The translations under genes and the position numbers were made by a program. Source: Platerodrilus igneus (Eukaryota; Arthropoda; Insecta; Coleoptera; Lycidae). From it: a stretch of 64,000 nt of DNA. The stretch spans positions 868,001-932,000 of the forward strand of contig JARFIW010000884.1 of the NCBI GenBank assembly GCA_036346225.1, read 5' to 3'. Positions 10,522 to 21,861 of the stretch are shown piece after piece (position 1 is the first letter of the stretch; every line of letters starts with the position of its first letter). The notes beneath the pieces were generated by a model. The model saw nothing but the letters and a program-made list of their open reading frames with translations. It was not told the origin of the DNA and searched no databases.

Positions 10522-13500
10522 CAATAAAAACTTTCTTCAAGCATTCGAACATGCACATACCGACGTAGTAGGTTCACCACCTATAACATAGGAACACCGA
10601 TACCTACTCGCATGCAGCGACTACTTTACAAGATAGCCAAAGGCAGCACTTCTAAAAAAAATTGAAACCCAAAAGTTGCCAAAGCATTCTTGGACGTAAC
10701 AACAGGCCAAATCAGACAGCTTGAATCGCAATTATTTAAGTATTAAATAGAGAAATGTTGCTTTCTAGTTTATTATAACATACAAACGAAGTTGATAGAA
10801 TTATAGTAAAGGGTGTTTTTTTAGAACATTTAAATAAAATAACTGATATTCTAGGAATAAATTAGTTAAAACAGTAAGTAAGAAACTGCAGATGTTATCA
10901 GAAAGATTTCTCTCGAAGAGATTGTTAATATGTCAGGTTCTTTTAAACTCAACCTCCTTCAAAAATCCATCCTCCCATAAAAAGAAAATCTGTCCTTCGA
11001 ATTCTTTCGAGGAAATTCATATGATGTGATTTCTGAATCGGAAGAAATTGACAGAGAATATATTTTGAAAGCTCTGTGTTGAAACCATTTTGCCATAATC
11101 AAACACGACTGCCTTTGTGGAACAGCTAGATCCAGAAAAATATGCTGCGAACAATTGTAATAATTTTATTTATTGGAGACCAATGTCCAGGTGAAATCGT
11201 TCTAATTTAAAAAAAGGGAGTAGAGTGGATTGGTTGGAAAAACGAATAAAATGTTAGAGTTGGCAATATAGAAGTATGAGTGGAAACGGATTTTAGTTGA
11301 AACTGAGTCACCTGTGATGATATGGAGGGGAATTCAATGTTCTATTCAGAAACTACAAAGTATTTGTTTAGGTATTCTTCTTAGTTATTATTTCTATATT
11401 TATATGTTCATGTTGAATTTATTAAATCTTTTTTCTTTAATTATTTATACCATTACTCCTTCTTTTATAAAAGAAATATTCAAACGTTTTTGTTTTTTAT
11501 GATATTTGCATATTATACACTATATTTGTTGTTAAAATTGGTTAAATATTTCGCTGTCATAATGTCCTAATCAAATTTTGTTTTACAATTATTGGATTTA
11601 AGAATTTGTTGTATTGGGAAAAGTTACTTCAGCATTTGTCCTTTGTGTGAAAATATTTGTTTGGTCTTTACCCATGATCAAAAGATTTAAAATAAACTAC
11701 GATTCTATTCTTTGAGGTATGTTCTAGCCGAAAAAATACTGTAAACGTGTATTCTAGACAGGCTCTTCTCAATCGTGGAAAAATGGGTGAATGTTATCCA
11801 AGATAATTGTACCTGAAAATTTCAATCAATACATAATTTCTAATAATTATCAAATTTGATGGGAAAAATTGTTAATGCTTTTTTTTAAATTTGAAATTCT
11901 AACTCTATTTTTTTTCCAGATAAAGCGGTTCCAGCAAATCGGGTTTGTGGAGTATTTGAAACCGATAGTCGTGAATAGATCGATGAAATAACTCAGTTTA
12001 CCAGTTTATTCGTTTGATAAGCTTTCAAGAATGCCAGAATTTTATATTTGTATTTTTCTATTATATACTTTTATACCCAATAAGCTTACAAATAAAAGAA
12101 ATAATTTGTTTTACTGTAACATTTTCTAGATTTCTTTGCGGCAAGCTGGACGCTGGTTTGAATGAAATTTGTATAGGTACGATTGTATTTAAAATTGCAG
12201 TCAACAAACGCTCCTCTCCTAAATTCATAATCCAATAAAGTTGAAATTTCAATTCGTAATAAGGGACTTTAAGGAGACTTCCGACTAACTCCGAATCCCT
12301 ACTTTAGCGGAGTTTGAGGAGACTAACAGGGGGGTTCGTTACGGATTGTCCTTAAGCGCCACTACACTTAACAAGTGTTTACCAAGAATAACCGTCCAGA
12401 AAGTGCAGGAACTAAACGGTAAATAACGGATCTAAACCTAAATGCTTAAGTTGAAATATTGTCGTTGTGAAACCTGTAAGAAAAAGGTACTCGTAGGCTT
12501 ATGAATCTTATTTTATAAATGTTAAATAACAAGATACCAGCACGAAAGAAAAAGAACACAAAACGTTAAAGTACTGGCCATGTATACTTGAACTTACATC
12601 TACATGGCTGCTCCACTTATTATGAGGAAAATTACTCATCGCTTTTAGTATAATCTTTTAATCATTGACCTTACATTTTTGCTGGAAATGTTATAGACAG
12701 GTGTTTGTAATACTTTTAGCATAGTTACCTTACTGAAATCATAAGACCGAACAACGAAAATCATATTTCTATTTTTCTTTAAATAAGCATAACTACATTC
12801 TTTTGAAATATTTACAGAAAAATATCAAGTATTTTTACCAGAATGAAAATTTTATACATTTGTTATCAACTTAAAATGAGTGGGTGGTTAAAGATCGTAC
12901 AGCCATGGTTGGCGAAAATTTGCATATCTTTCAGATCTGCACTCTAAGCATTACAAGTTACGTTAACTGTATTTATTAATTAAGAAGGATCTCACTAAGC
13001 ATATTGTTAGATCTGTAAGATGTATAATCTACTACATTAACCATGCTTCAGTATAACATTCAACCAAACTAGATCTTTTTATCGTAACATAATTTAGACT
13101 TTTTATGGTCTGAGAACGTAAAGTTATTTAATTTAATCTAAACTAATTTTTATAACCTTAGATTCAAGGACGAGCAAAACATGAGAAAGGAAATTCTTAA
13201 TCTACAGAACAACACTTATCAGAAAGTTTGTGTAGTGTAGTTGGACGGTTATACAAACTTAAATAAACACCGTCATCCTTGAGTCGGCTTCGCCTCTACA
13301 AATGTCGACAGGAGAATACCACTGGATTTTCATAAACAATTCTGTAATGGAATCTCTTTGAGCTACATCAAACAAACAGCAGTTTGTCATAAATAAAACC
13401 ATCATATCTCATATTTAAATTGATATGAAGGTAGGTGTGTAATATTCCTTTGAAATGTTGATAATCGTATTTATTTTAATAGTTTCTGTATTGGTAAATC

Positions 13501-13896
13501 TCACCAATAGGGTTAGGCCATTTCCTTTAAGAAATACAAAGTTTAGTTTACGTGTATTCTTGATCTAGGGAAGTCTAATTTTAGTTCACATTGTAATTCT
13601 CACATATTGTTCATTTTCAAAAGTTGTCAAATTTATTGTGGTGGTTTTAAGGTTAGGAACGATCTCATCAGTACCTTGTACTATAAATTATTGCAGTTTA
13701 TGATTCAATTGTTTTGTTTAATAATGTATAAAGTGGAGCCTATGACATCATCATTCTGGGACAAAGAATGTTTATTTGCTGAATTATGACAATTCAGAAA
13801 ATGGTAAAGCATCTTCATTAATTTAACTTAATGTTTTATCAAGTTAATTTTACTTATGTTAGATAGAGAAGAATAACAAAAGTAATTTCAATTTCC
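10522..13896. other. Long AT-rich stretch without recognisable gene
   Basis: No coding, RNA or repeat feature could be supported. The short open frames here are AT-rich and look random. Confidence 0.45.
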
Positions 13897-14040
13897 AGTC
13901 TGTAGTGATCCGTAGTATTTTCTTTAGTCGATTCTCATTGGTTGATAACTATTGCAAATATTATAGTGTATATTTCGGTATTCGAGAGTATTTTTGAACA
14001 GCACGGTAACCACTTCCAGGTTTCCGAACGCACTCCGAGA
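13897..14040 (+). repeat. Dispersed repeat, copy 1 (partner 26446-26585)
   Basis: TGTAGTGATCCGTAGTATTT onward aligns with 26446-26585 for about 140 bp (shared ATTGGT.GATAA, TATTTTTGAACAGCAC and AACGCACTC). It holds an inverted CCAAT motif (ATTGG at 13937-13941) and lies just upstream of a more GC-rich patch and a candidate first exon. It may be a mobile-element fragment or a duplicated promoter region. Confidence 0.6.
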
Positions 14041-14110
14041 CGTCCGATTTTATCGTTGTGGGGCGATCGATATTGTTTTCATGCTTTAGACCTTTGCTTC
14101 AGATTTCTAA

Positions 14111-14150
14111 ATGGAAGGTCGTAAAACTTCACTTGGCAGTTTTATTAAAG
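14111..14150 (+). CDS. Candidate first coding exon (MEGRKTSLGSFIK)
   Basis: An ATG at 14111, immediately preceded by an in-frame TAA, opens 13 codons (MEGRKTSLGSFIK) and runs into AAAG followed by GTAATG, a possible 5' splice site. The region just upstream (14000-14080) is locally rich in G, C and CpG compared with its AT-rich surroundings, as expected near a promoter. No downstream exon of the same gene could be identified. The call rests on a start codon, a donor and composition only. Confidence 0.22.
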
Positions 14151-14156
14151 GTAATG

Positions 14157-15032
14157 TTTTTAATTGTATGCTATTTTGAAGTTATCTGATTGCATCAAAG
14201 CTTGATTAATTGTTTAATGTTATTTGGTTGTGTTTTAAGATAGTATTTGAATTAAGGATTAAATTGCCATTCATATTTTTGTTTGTAATGTGTAATGCGA
14301 CGATGTGTTTAATTTTTAAATGCACGTTTATTAGCTGATGCAATCATAATAAATAATTCTTAACTTTTGCTTACTAGATCGAATATATTTTAACATGCAT
14401 TTTATATAAAGATTTAGCGCCTGAATCTGGGCTTGTATTTATGCTGTAGAATTTTGATATGTTTTTGTTACGGCATATTTTATAATTTGTTTTGAATGTT
14501 TTAATAACTTGTTATAATTATGTAAATGTTTATTTCAGTTTTAAATTGTGCGTTTATAACTGCATAATTCATGTCTCGATTTTAAAACCGAATTGTAAGT
14601 TAGTTTGATGTGATCTGACGTATTATAACCTACAATTCTATCAGTACCTAATATTGAAATTTAATTATGCTTGTTACGATGTGATTAAAGCGAACCTCTG
14701 CTATGACCCCGTTAAATGACGCGGTTGCATTATGACTATAGCGGAGATGGTCGATTCAATTTGTGCCCTTTGTTTGGTACTATCGTAGCATACGTTCATG
14801 TTTGTTTATAAATATTTTGATTGTCAAGTAATTTTTTTATTATTTTATTTTTAAGGATGTACCTGTAAATACTTGTTTTCCTATACCTGATATGTAATCT
14901 TTAAAACCGTAATTATTGATTTAACTTTTTTAGTTAACATATATGAACTTTGTATTAACCACTCTGCTGTATTATTTAACAACCTTAAGGTAGCGAGATG
15001 TATTAATATTACGGAGTTATTAAGGTACTTAC
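14157..15032. other. AT-rich stretch without recognisable gene
   Basis: Nothing supported. A 15-base resemblance to large-subunit rRNA at 14980-14995 is treated as chance. Confidence 0.4.
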
Positions 15033-15132
15033 CTCTTGATTGCGCTTGCAGCGACAATCAAAGAACCCGCTTGGTGATCCAGGGCTAAGATTTCCTTGCG
15101 GTGTCGTTGTTTGATCATTTTAAATAGTTGTC
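15033..15132 (-). CDS. Candidate internal exon on the minus strand
   Basis: On the minus strand a pyrimidine-rich run ending in GCAAG precedes 100 bases that are open in one frame (RQLFKMIKQRHRKEILALDH, then QAGSLIVAASAIKR) and end at AAGAG followed by GTAAGTACC, an excellent 5' splice site. The segment is clearly more GC-rich than its surroundings. The protein is not recognised. The last 30 bases can also form a hairpin (TTGATTG and CAATCAA with an inner CGCT/AGCG stem), so a structured RNA is an alternative. Confidence 0.25.
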
Positions 15133-15136
15133 CTTG

Positions 15137-16138
15137 CATTAAAAAACGAAATAGGATGACTACTTTCCTAAGTAAAACTATACATTTTACACATATAAGT
15201 AGTAACAAAGATGCTCACAAGAAAAGACAAATTACATCGTGTTGTGTTTTGTTTTCGTAGGTTCCCGTGCCGGTGGTCGCAATACAGTAAATTTTACTTT
15301 CTGGTCTCTAGGTGGCAGTTCAAAGACCAGTGACTTTGCCAGTACTGAGCGGTCAGTGTAACTGCAAAGTAGTGTATTTCTCTCCTCTTCCATATATTAT
15401 TGATAAGTCATAATTTATTAAATATTTGTATAATTTAAGATTTTATGTTTTTAAAACGTGGCACCAGTCGCACTGTTTAAAGAGCAATGCTTTCATGTTA
15501 GGTTACCAACATTGAATCCGTCAGTCCAGTTACTCGGCAACATTCCCATGAACTAATATTGCGGAGAACAATTTTTATGCGAACGACGTTACAGACTATT
15601 TGACCGTCACCACTGTCATTATGTGGTTTCCTTTTTTATAAATGTTTTATTGTTATTAAATTTTCACGTTAAGTTCAATTTGGACTTAAAATTTAATAAC
15701 TGCAACTTGTACAATATTGCTTCGTTTTACACGTTTTCCGCAAAGTTGATAATTGAAATTTGTAAAACGTTTCAAAAAAGCATTTATTGTACTTTGCAAA
15801 CTATGCACACTGCAAAAAAATTCGATCAAACAAAAAATAAAAGCGCCGAGAAAATTAGAATTTATAACAGACAAAGACACAGACAAAATATAGACAGCAA
15901 AAACATGAACAAGGACTTTGGAAGAATGTAGCAAATATGACAAAAGGCGAAGTTAGGAAAGTAAGACGTCAAACACGAGAAAGAACAAGACGTCAGAAAA
16001 AGGCAAAGTTAGTGGTTAAGACATAAAGTATATTAGAAGATATTCCGCTTAACTAGTCCTAGCAGCAGAGATTAAGAAGATTTGCCAAATGTCTTACACG
16101 ACAGGATCAGTTAGTTGAGAAAGGCTCCCCCACATGTG
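15137..16138. other. Mostly AT-rich non-coding stretch
   Basis: No supported gene. A GC-richer patch at 15260-15370 follows a pyrimidine tract ending in AG (15260) and is open for 32 codons, but no donor or family is recognised. Confidence 0.4.
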
Positions 16139-16372
16139 ATTTTCCAATGCTCCACCCGAAGATACTACATTGGCCAGGAATCGAGTTTTTTTTTACTTGA
16201 AAGATTTTGAATTTTGCCGAACCCTTGCTGTTCCAAGCAAGGTAGGGATCTTTATCGTACGTAACAACACTCACACACGGGACCTTCATTTTACCTCTCA
16301 TCCGAACGAGGGAGGGCGTATTTTTTGTGAAAAATGCTCGCATAACATTTTTCAAGCGGACCGTGTCGGGAT
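16139..16372 (-). mobile_element. tRNA-derived SINE (copy 3, head truncated)
   Basis: Same body as the copies at 3.4-4.0 kb. The tail side (CCAATGCTCCACCCGAAG on the plus strand) and core (AACAACACTCACACACGGGA) are intact. The element is cut inside the tRNA-like head, just at GTGTCGGGA, so the A box and most of the B box are lost. Confidence 0.75.
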
Positions 16373-16384
16373 GATTTGAGAAAG

Positions 16385-16769
16385 GCCGTGGGTCACAAGA
16401 AAGAAATACTTACAAGAACAGCGATATGCAATTAATTGTTAAGTAAGGAAAACAGGAAAACTTAAACCAGCAGAGTGCTATAATAAAGATACACGAGACA
16501 TAGGAAATTTGTAAAAGCCCAGTCAAACTCATCCCCTAACACAAAAATCCAATCGCTGTGTGGAAACGTTAAAGTGCCCACTCCTGTAAAAAGCAGATTT
16601 ATTTTTCAGATATTTTACTGAGACGTTTTAAAAAAAGGCGGAACTGAAAGCAAATCTGGCAAAACAACTCGAGTTTTCAAAATTCTTTTCACGTAACGAA
16701 CTCAAGAAAAATAGAATGATGAAAGAAGTTTCTTAGTATCTAATTACCAATGGAACGTTTTATTTGTCA
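16385..16769. other. Non-coding stretch left of the Foldback-like element
   Basis: No gene or repeat recognised. Confidence 0.4.
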
Positions 16770-16778
16770 CTAAAACGG

Positions 16779-17386
16779 CAAGATCACCTTCGCTCCCCCA
16801 ACATCAAATTATTTTATTTTCTGTATAGCATCTGATTGCACCAACATTGCACCACAAGACTGGTAGCTAACACCCAAAAACGATGACAGTTATTACAGTT
16901 CAAAATTTGAGGTGCTAAGGTGATGCCAGCTCCCCACTGCACCTTTTTTCCAAATTTTTCATTTGCATGGCGCTATCAGCACCACCAGTCTCACAGTTAG
17001 CACTCAAAAATTGGCGTAGATATAGCTATTTAAAGTTTAGAGTCCTAGGCTACGTCAGCCCCACTACATTTTCTCAAAATTTTTCCTCTTGAACCTGTTA
17101 GAACTAATGTAGCGCTACATAACACCACCGGTCCCATAGCTAGCACTCAAAAAATTACGTAGATATAGCAACTTAAAGTTTATGCCCTTAGGCGATGCCA
17201 GCCCCCCCTCCACTTTTTTAATTTTTTTTCCTTGCACCTGCTAGTACTAGCATAGCACCGCATAACACCACGGATCGTATAGCAAGCACCCAAAAAAATG
17301 GCAAAAATATACTACCACAAACTTTCGAGAGAACTAAAATGGGGAGCCTCTTGACATAATTTTTCTCTTATTTTTCTCGATCCTGA
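16779..17386 (+). repeat. Left arm of Foldback-like element, outer part of ~140-bp unit array
   Basis: The recurrent core AATGACGTAGATATA (variants near 16885, 17010, 17155, 17295) is embedded in a unit with GCACCTGCTAGTACTA, CATAGCACC.CA, AGCTAGCACCCAAAA and GATGCCAGCCCCCC blocks. Unit spacing varies between about 120 and 155 bp. The array breaks at 17386, where the LTR-like repeat is inserted. Confidence 0.8.
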
Positions 17387-19392
17387 TTAAAGGATTTATG
17401 TTAACTGTTTAATTATTATATAGATAAATTATTCGATTCCCTTATGATGGGGGGTAATCGACAGTCTTCCGGCTAAGCTAGAGGTCTATTCCTCGGGAAG
17501 AGCGCATGAAAAGTGGTCGTGGGTTTTACAACAAAAAACATTAAACATTTGACTGACTCTATAATACTAAATAGGGGTGCAAAGGGGCGCCACCAAGTTC
17601 TAGAATTTTTAAACACGGGTTTGCTCTAAGGGAGAACTTGGAAGTCCTTAGAGGGAAAAATCGTCTTTACTGCTAAAGCAGAAGTTGTAAAAAAGTTGTA
17701 TTCATATAATAACAAAGGACGCAAGAGATGCACTCTTGCTACCTTATACCATAAAAAAGATGTAGCTATTAATACCAATAATTTAAACATTATTATAAAG
17801 GGAAATTTAGATATTAAACCTCTTGAAAGTGCTGTTTAGTGATTCTTTATCAAGTCACAGCTAAAAATTTTACTTTTATAAAAGGATATATATGTGCTTT
17901 TAACTTTTAACTCAATTAACCCTAACTTTGGACTCACTTGTCCAAAATAACAGTTGTTCAATTAAATTATATGATAAGTCTTTAATTAAATTTAGCTCTC
18001 TTTGTTATAAAATTTTATATACAAAATATACATGAATAATGTGGTCTAATCTTTTAGACGTAGATATTTAAATATAAAAATAATAATTGTCTTCACTATG
18101 AATCAAAATATTAATAATGTATTAAACATGGCCGTGAGGCTTTTAAAATTAATTACCCAAAATACACAGATCTGATACCTTGGTTTGCAAATATATGTTA
18201 AATATTCAAAGACAATTAAAATTAGTTTTCATAATTACTTGATGTGTCACTGAATTTAAATACTTTTTAAGATTAAATAAAGATATTTGTAATTTTAATT
18301 ATTTGCAGTAATATCAAATATAACCCTTAATTCATTTTATGGTAAATTCCAAACAACAAAAGTTTTCATAATTACTTTGTAAAACAAAAGTTGTAAAATG
18401 CTACAATGTTATATTCAATTATCCGCCTCGCTGTCAAGTTATACGAACAGCTGTTGTCAGATCAAGATGTTAGAAAAACGCTTACCTTGCAAACTGGTAC
18501 TTTGAACTTCATTGAAACAAATACATTGTCGAAACCACATGTGTTTGTCTGCAATCCTTCGACAAACAAGTGACGTCAACGAACTTTTCACATATTATTG
18601 CCTATCATAGTGGATCCTTGCTGGGAACCATTTACACCAACTTGTTGTGCAATTCATTGAAGCAAAACAAAACTAATTCTTAAAACGAGGTATCCAAAGT
18701 ACATCATTTTCGACGTTTCTTTAACTTTATGTTAAAGCCAGATTATTTACCGGTAAATTGAGATATTAAACATGATATTTGAACTTATAAATTCGCAAGC
18801 TTATCAACGGTGAATGTGCAGAATTAATATTTATTACATTTTTGTTAAGGAAATTAAAACTTGATAATTGATTGAGATTAAAAATTTGTAAACCATTGAT
18901 ATTAAAATCGGCAAACCAGTGAGAATATTATTGATCAATCAGTGAGACTATTATTAATAAATCAGTGAGATTATTATCGATCAGAGATTATTATTAAGTT
19001 CGTGAGCGCATTATCAGAAACAGAACTAAAGTCAAGTGCTTTCAGCACCTGATCACGTTGTCATGCCTATGGCGATTCGCAAATCACTCGTTCGAACTAA
19101 ATTCTGAGCCATGGTGCGTGTCACCAGAGTGAGAGCTCGAGCTTGACTCAACTTAGTGGACGGGATGCGCATTAGGCACAAGAATCGTCTGACATTTGGA
19201 ATGTTATTCAGACAACCGACGTTTACGAATCGAGCATAAGCTTAATTAATATACGCTTTGTGATTGTGCTATATTGTACTGATCTGTACATTTATTAATA
19301 TTGCAAAAATTATTTGTTTATTTAAATAAATAGTGCAGTGTATTTTATAAGTAAGTTTATAGACTTTTATAATTGTCAAAAAAATTGTTACA
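17387..19392 (+). mobile_element. LTR-like 2.0-2.5 kb repeat, divergent copy D
   Basis: Ends in GTCAAAAAAATTGTTACA and is flanked by CTGA at 17383-17386 and 19393-19396. Joining the flanks restores an unbroken array unit, which fixes the boundaries. The interior aligns patchily with copies A, B and C (GGTCTATTCCTCGGGAAGAG, GGCGCCACCAAGTTCTAG, ACTGCTAAAGCAGAAG). No protein is encoded. It is the most diverged of the four copies, and its 5' end (TTAAAGGATTTATG) has drifted from TATAAC. Confidence 0.7.
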
Positions 19393-20260
19393 CTGATAAT
19401 ACTAACATAGTACCGCATAGCACCACCAGTTACATTGCTAGCACCCAAAAAATGACGTAGATATAACAGTTTTAAAAGGTGATGCCAGCCCCCACCCCAC
19501 CCCACCAACGGTTTTTTTTTTATTTTTTCTCTTGCACCTCCTAGTACTAGCATAGCACTACACAGCACCACCAGTTCCATAGCTATCGCTCAAAAAGTGA
19601 CGTAGATATAGCAGCTTAAAGTTTATGTCCTTAGGCCCGACTCTAACATTTTTTCTTGCACCTGCTAGTACTAACATAGCAGCGCATAGCACCACCAATC
19701 GTATTGCTGGCACCCAAAAAATGGCGTAGATATAACAGTTTAGAGTTTAATTTTTTTCTTGCACCTGCTAGTAGGTGAGCCGCCCCCCTCCCACTTTTTG
19801 GAAATTTGTCCTCTTGCAACTGTTTGAACTAATATGGCACCGTATAGCACCAACAGTGGCATAGCCAGTATCTAAAAAATGCCGAGGATATATCAGTACA
19901 AACTTTGAGAGGGTTAAAATAGCGTGAACCTACTGACAAAATTTTTTTAAATATTTTTTCGCTCTTTCTAATATTAACAAAGTACCGCGTAGCGCCACAA
20001 GTCGCATACTTTACACCCAAAATATAACGATTTGAAGTTTGGGGCCATGTAAGATGTAACCCCCTCCCCCCGCTTTATGCACTTTATTTTATTATTTTCG
20101 TGCACCTACAAACACTAACATAGCCTGCGTAACACCACCGACTGCATAACTTTAAACCAAATGTGTGAGACATAACAGTTGAAAGTGGTACTAATCTCAC
20201 TACTCCCACCAACACGCTAGAACTTCGCTAGTGACATTATGCCTCCGCATAGCAGTAAAA
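19393..20260 (+). repeat. Left arm of Foldback-like element, inner part of unit array
   Basis: Six more units of the same array, with cores near 19446, 19592, 19715, 19870, 20017 and 20155. The last units are the most diverged. Runs of C (CCCCACCCC at about 19491-19500, CCCCCTCCC at 19785) come from the GCCAGCCCCC block of the unit. The array ends near 20260. Confidence 0.75.
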
Positions 20261-20560
20261 ATGTAGTTAGCAAGGTTGGGAAAGATGTTCAAGCAACACG
20301 CGGTATAAAGTTGCCATGTGATAGACTTAGTTCTTTGAACTCCCAAACAACATCTTTCAAAATTTTTTTCCATTAAGTGAATGGCAAAACGTAATTATCT
20401 TATTTTGTGTTTTCTTCCAATTAGATTGTCAACCCGTAAAATCCTGGAGTTTAGATAGTTCGTAGCTTGCAGCAACTAAGATATGTCTACAGCCCAAACC
20501 TTTCGCATATGAATGAATCTTTTAAATAGTAACAATTACCGTTTTCTAAAGGACAGGAGC
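20261..20560. other. Central spacer of the Foldback-like element
   Basis: About 300 bp of AT-rich sequence between the two inverted arms. No open reading frame of note and no similarity to either arm was seen. Confidence 0.5.
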
Positions 20561-20813
20561 TATACGATACGAGGTGCTATGCGGTGCTATGTTAGTACTA
20601 GCAGATGCAAGAGAAAAATTAAATAAAAGTGGATTATGGGGCTGACATTGCCTAAGGGCATAAACTTTAATCTGCAATATCTACGTAATTTTTTGAGTGC
20701 TAGCTATGGGACGGGTGGTGCAATATAGTACTATGTTAGTACTAGCAGGTGCAAGAGAAACAATTAAAAAAATGTTGGGTGGGGAGGCTGGCATCACCTT
20801 AACCCTCAAACTT
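20561..20813 (-). repeat. Right arm of Foldback-like element, inner part
   Basis: Two units of the array in inverted orientation, with the core read as TACGTAATTTTTTGAGTGCT near 20680. The array is cut at 20813 by a 708-bp terminal-inverted-repeat element. Confidence 0.75.
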
Positions 20814-21521
20814 GTTACATGCCCAAAATTAACATTGCACACTTTTTAATTTGTGAGTGAATTCGCGCCAATATTTTAAAAAATAGACTTGGGCATTTCC
20901 GTCACTTCGGACAGCTGCGTCGGAGCAAGAGAGTGCGCAGACGTGGAGTGAGGAAGTAATTGCGCGGTTTCCGACACGACAAGGATTAGCCAACGAGACG
21001 TCGAACAGTGAGGTTTATTTGTGCCGCCCTTTTGTCTTTTCTCTTTCAGATAATGTAGGTTTCCCTTTATCTCTGTCTCTTATCGTTCCTTACTTGGTTA
21101 TTCCTATCGTACCGCTACAAACAAAGAAGAGGGAAGACAAATTAATTTGATTTCAACGATGGCTAACCCGAACCACGCCCAACAACGCCGACATCCATGG
21201 AAATGAATATGACTCCTGCCGCAAGAATAACCTCAAGGCCGTGAAGAGCTCCACATTATTTTGTGAGTACATTCTATCTTTTTCTTAAAGGCATCTCTGG
21301 TATCACTGTAAACATTTTTGGTATGTGATACAATTTGAGACGCAATTATGACGTAATATCTTGTTCCGCAATATTATATACGCTATAGTATGTATTGCCA
21401 ACTATCGTAGTGGCTCTGACACGCGCGAGCGGGACTTTAACGGTTATACCTTAGACTGCAATAGTGGCGCGAATTCACTCACAAATTAAAAAGTGTGCAA
21501 TGCCAATTTTTGGCATGTAAC
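20814..21521. mobile_element. 708-bp element with ~57-bp terminal inverted repeats
   Basis: Both ends carry GTTACATGCC followed by an AAAATT segment and then a perfect 38-bp inverted block (20833-20870 and 21465-21502) including GTGAGTGAATTCGCGCC. The flanks share AAACTT (20808-20813, 21522-21527), a 6-8 bp duplication. The interior is markedly richer in G and C than its surroundings and carries no transposase. It contains a pyrimidine tract ending in CAG (21050) and a GTGAGT-like site (21263), so it could be a deletion derivative carrying host or transposase exon pieces. Superfamily uncertain; the duplication length would suit hAT- or P-like elements. Confidence 0.7.
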
Positions 21522-21861
21522 AAACTTTAAGCTGTTACATCTACGTCATTTTTTGGGTGCTAGCTAGACGATTCCTTGTGCTGTTAGTACTAGCAGGTGC
21601 AAGAAAAAAATTAAAAAAGTGGAGTGGGGGTCTGACATCGCGTAAGGGCCTAAACTTTAGGCTGCTAAATCTACGTCATTTTTTGAGTGCTAGCTAAGGG
21701 GCTGGTGTTGCCATGTAGTGCTATGTTAGTTCTATCAGGTGAAAGATCAAAAATTTGAAAAAATGTGTGTGTTGGGGGAGCTGACAGCCTAGGATCCTAA
21801 ATTGCTATATCTATGCCCATTTGTGGGTGCTAGCTATGAGACTGGTGGTGTTACGTGGTGC
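21522..21861 (-). repeat. Right arm of Foldback-like element, middle part
   Basis: Three inverted array units with cores CTACGTCATTTTTTGGGTGC (21540), a near copy at 21671 and a degenerate one at 21813. Interrupted at 21861 by copy A of the LTR-like repeat. Confidence 0.75.

Noticed and set aside
14978..14998. CTTAAGGTAGCGA, identical to a short stretch of bacterial-type LSU rRNA
   Set aside because: Only about 13-15 bases match and flanks do not resemble rRNA.
15261..15361. Exon-like open stretch after TTTTCGTAG
   Set aside because: No donor site or recognised protein; it ends at a stop after 32 codons.
19269..20020. Short minus-strand open frames with plausible lengths
   Set aside because: They lie in the ~140-bp unit array and recur with it; composition explains them.
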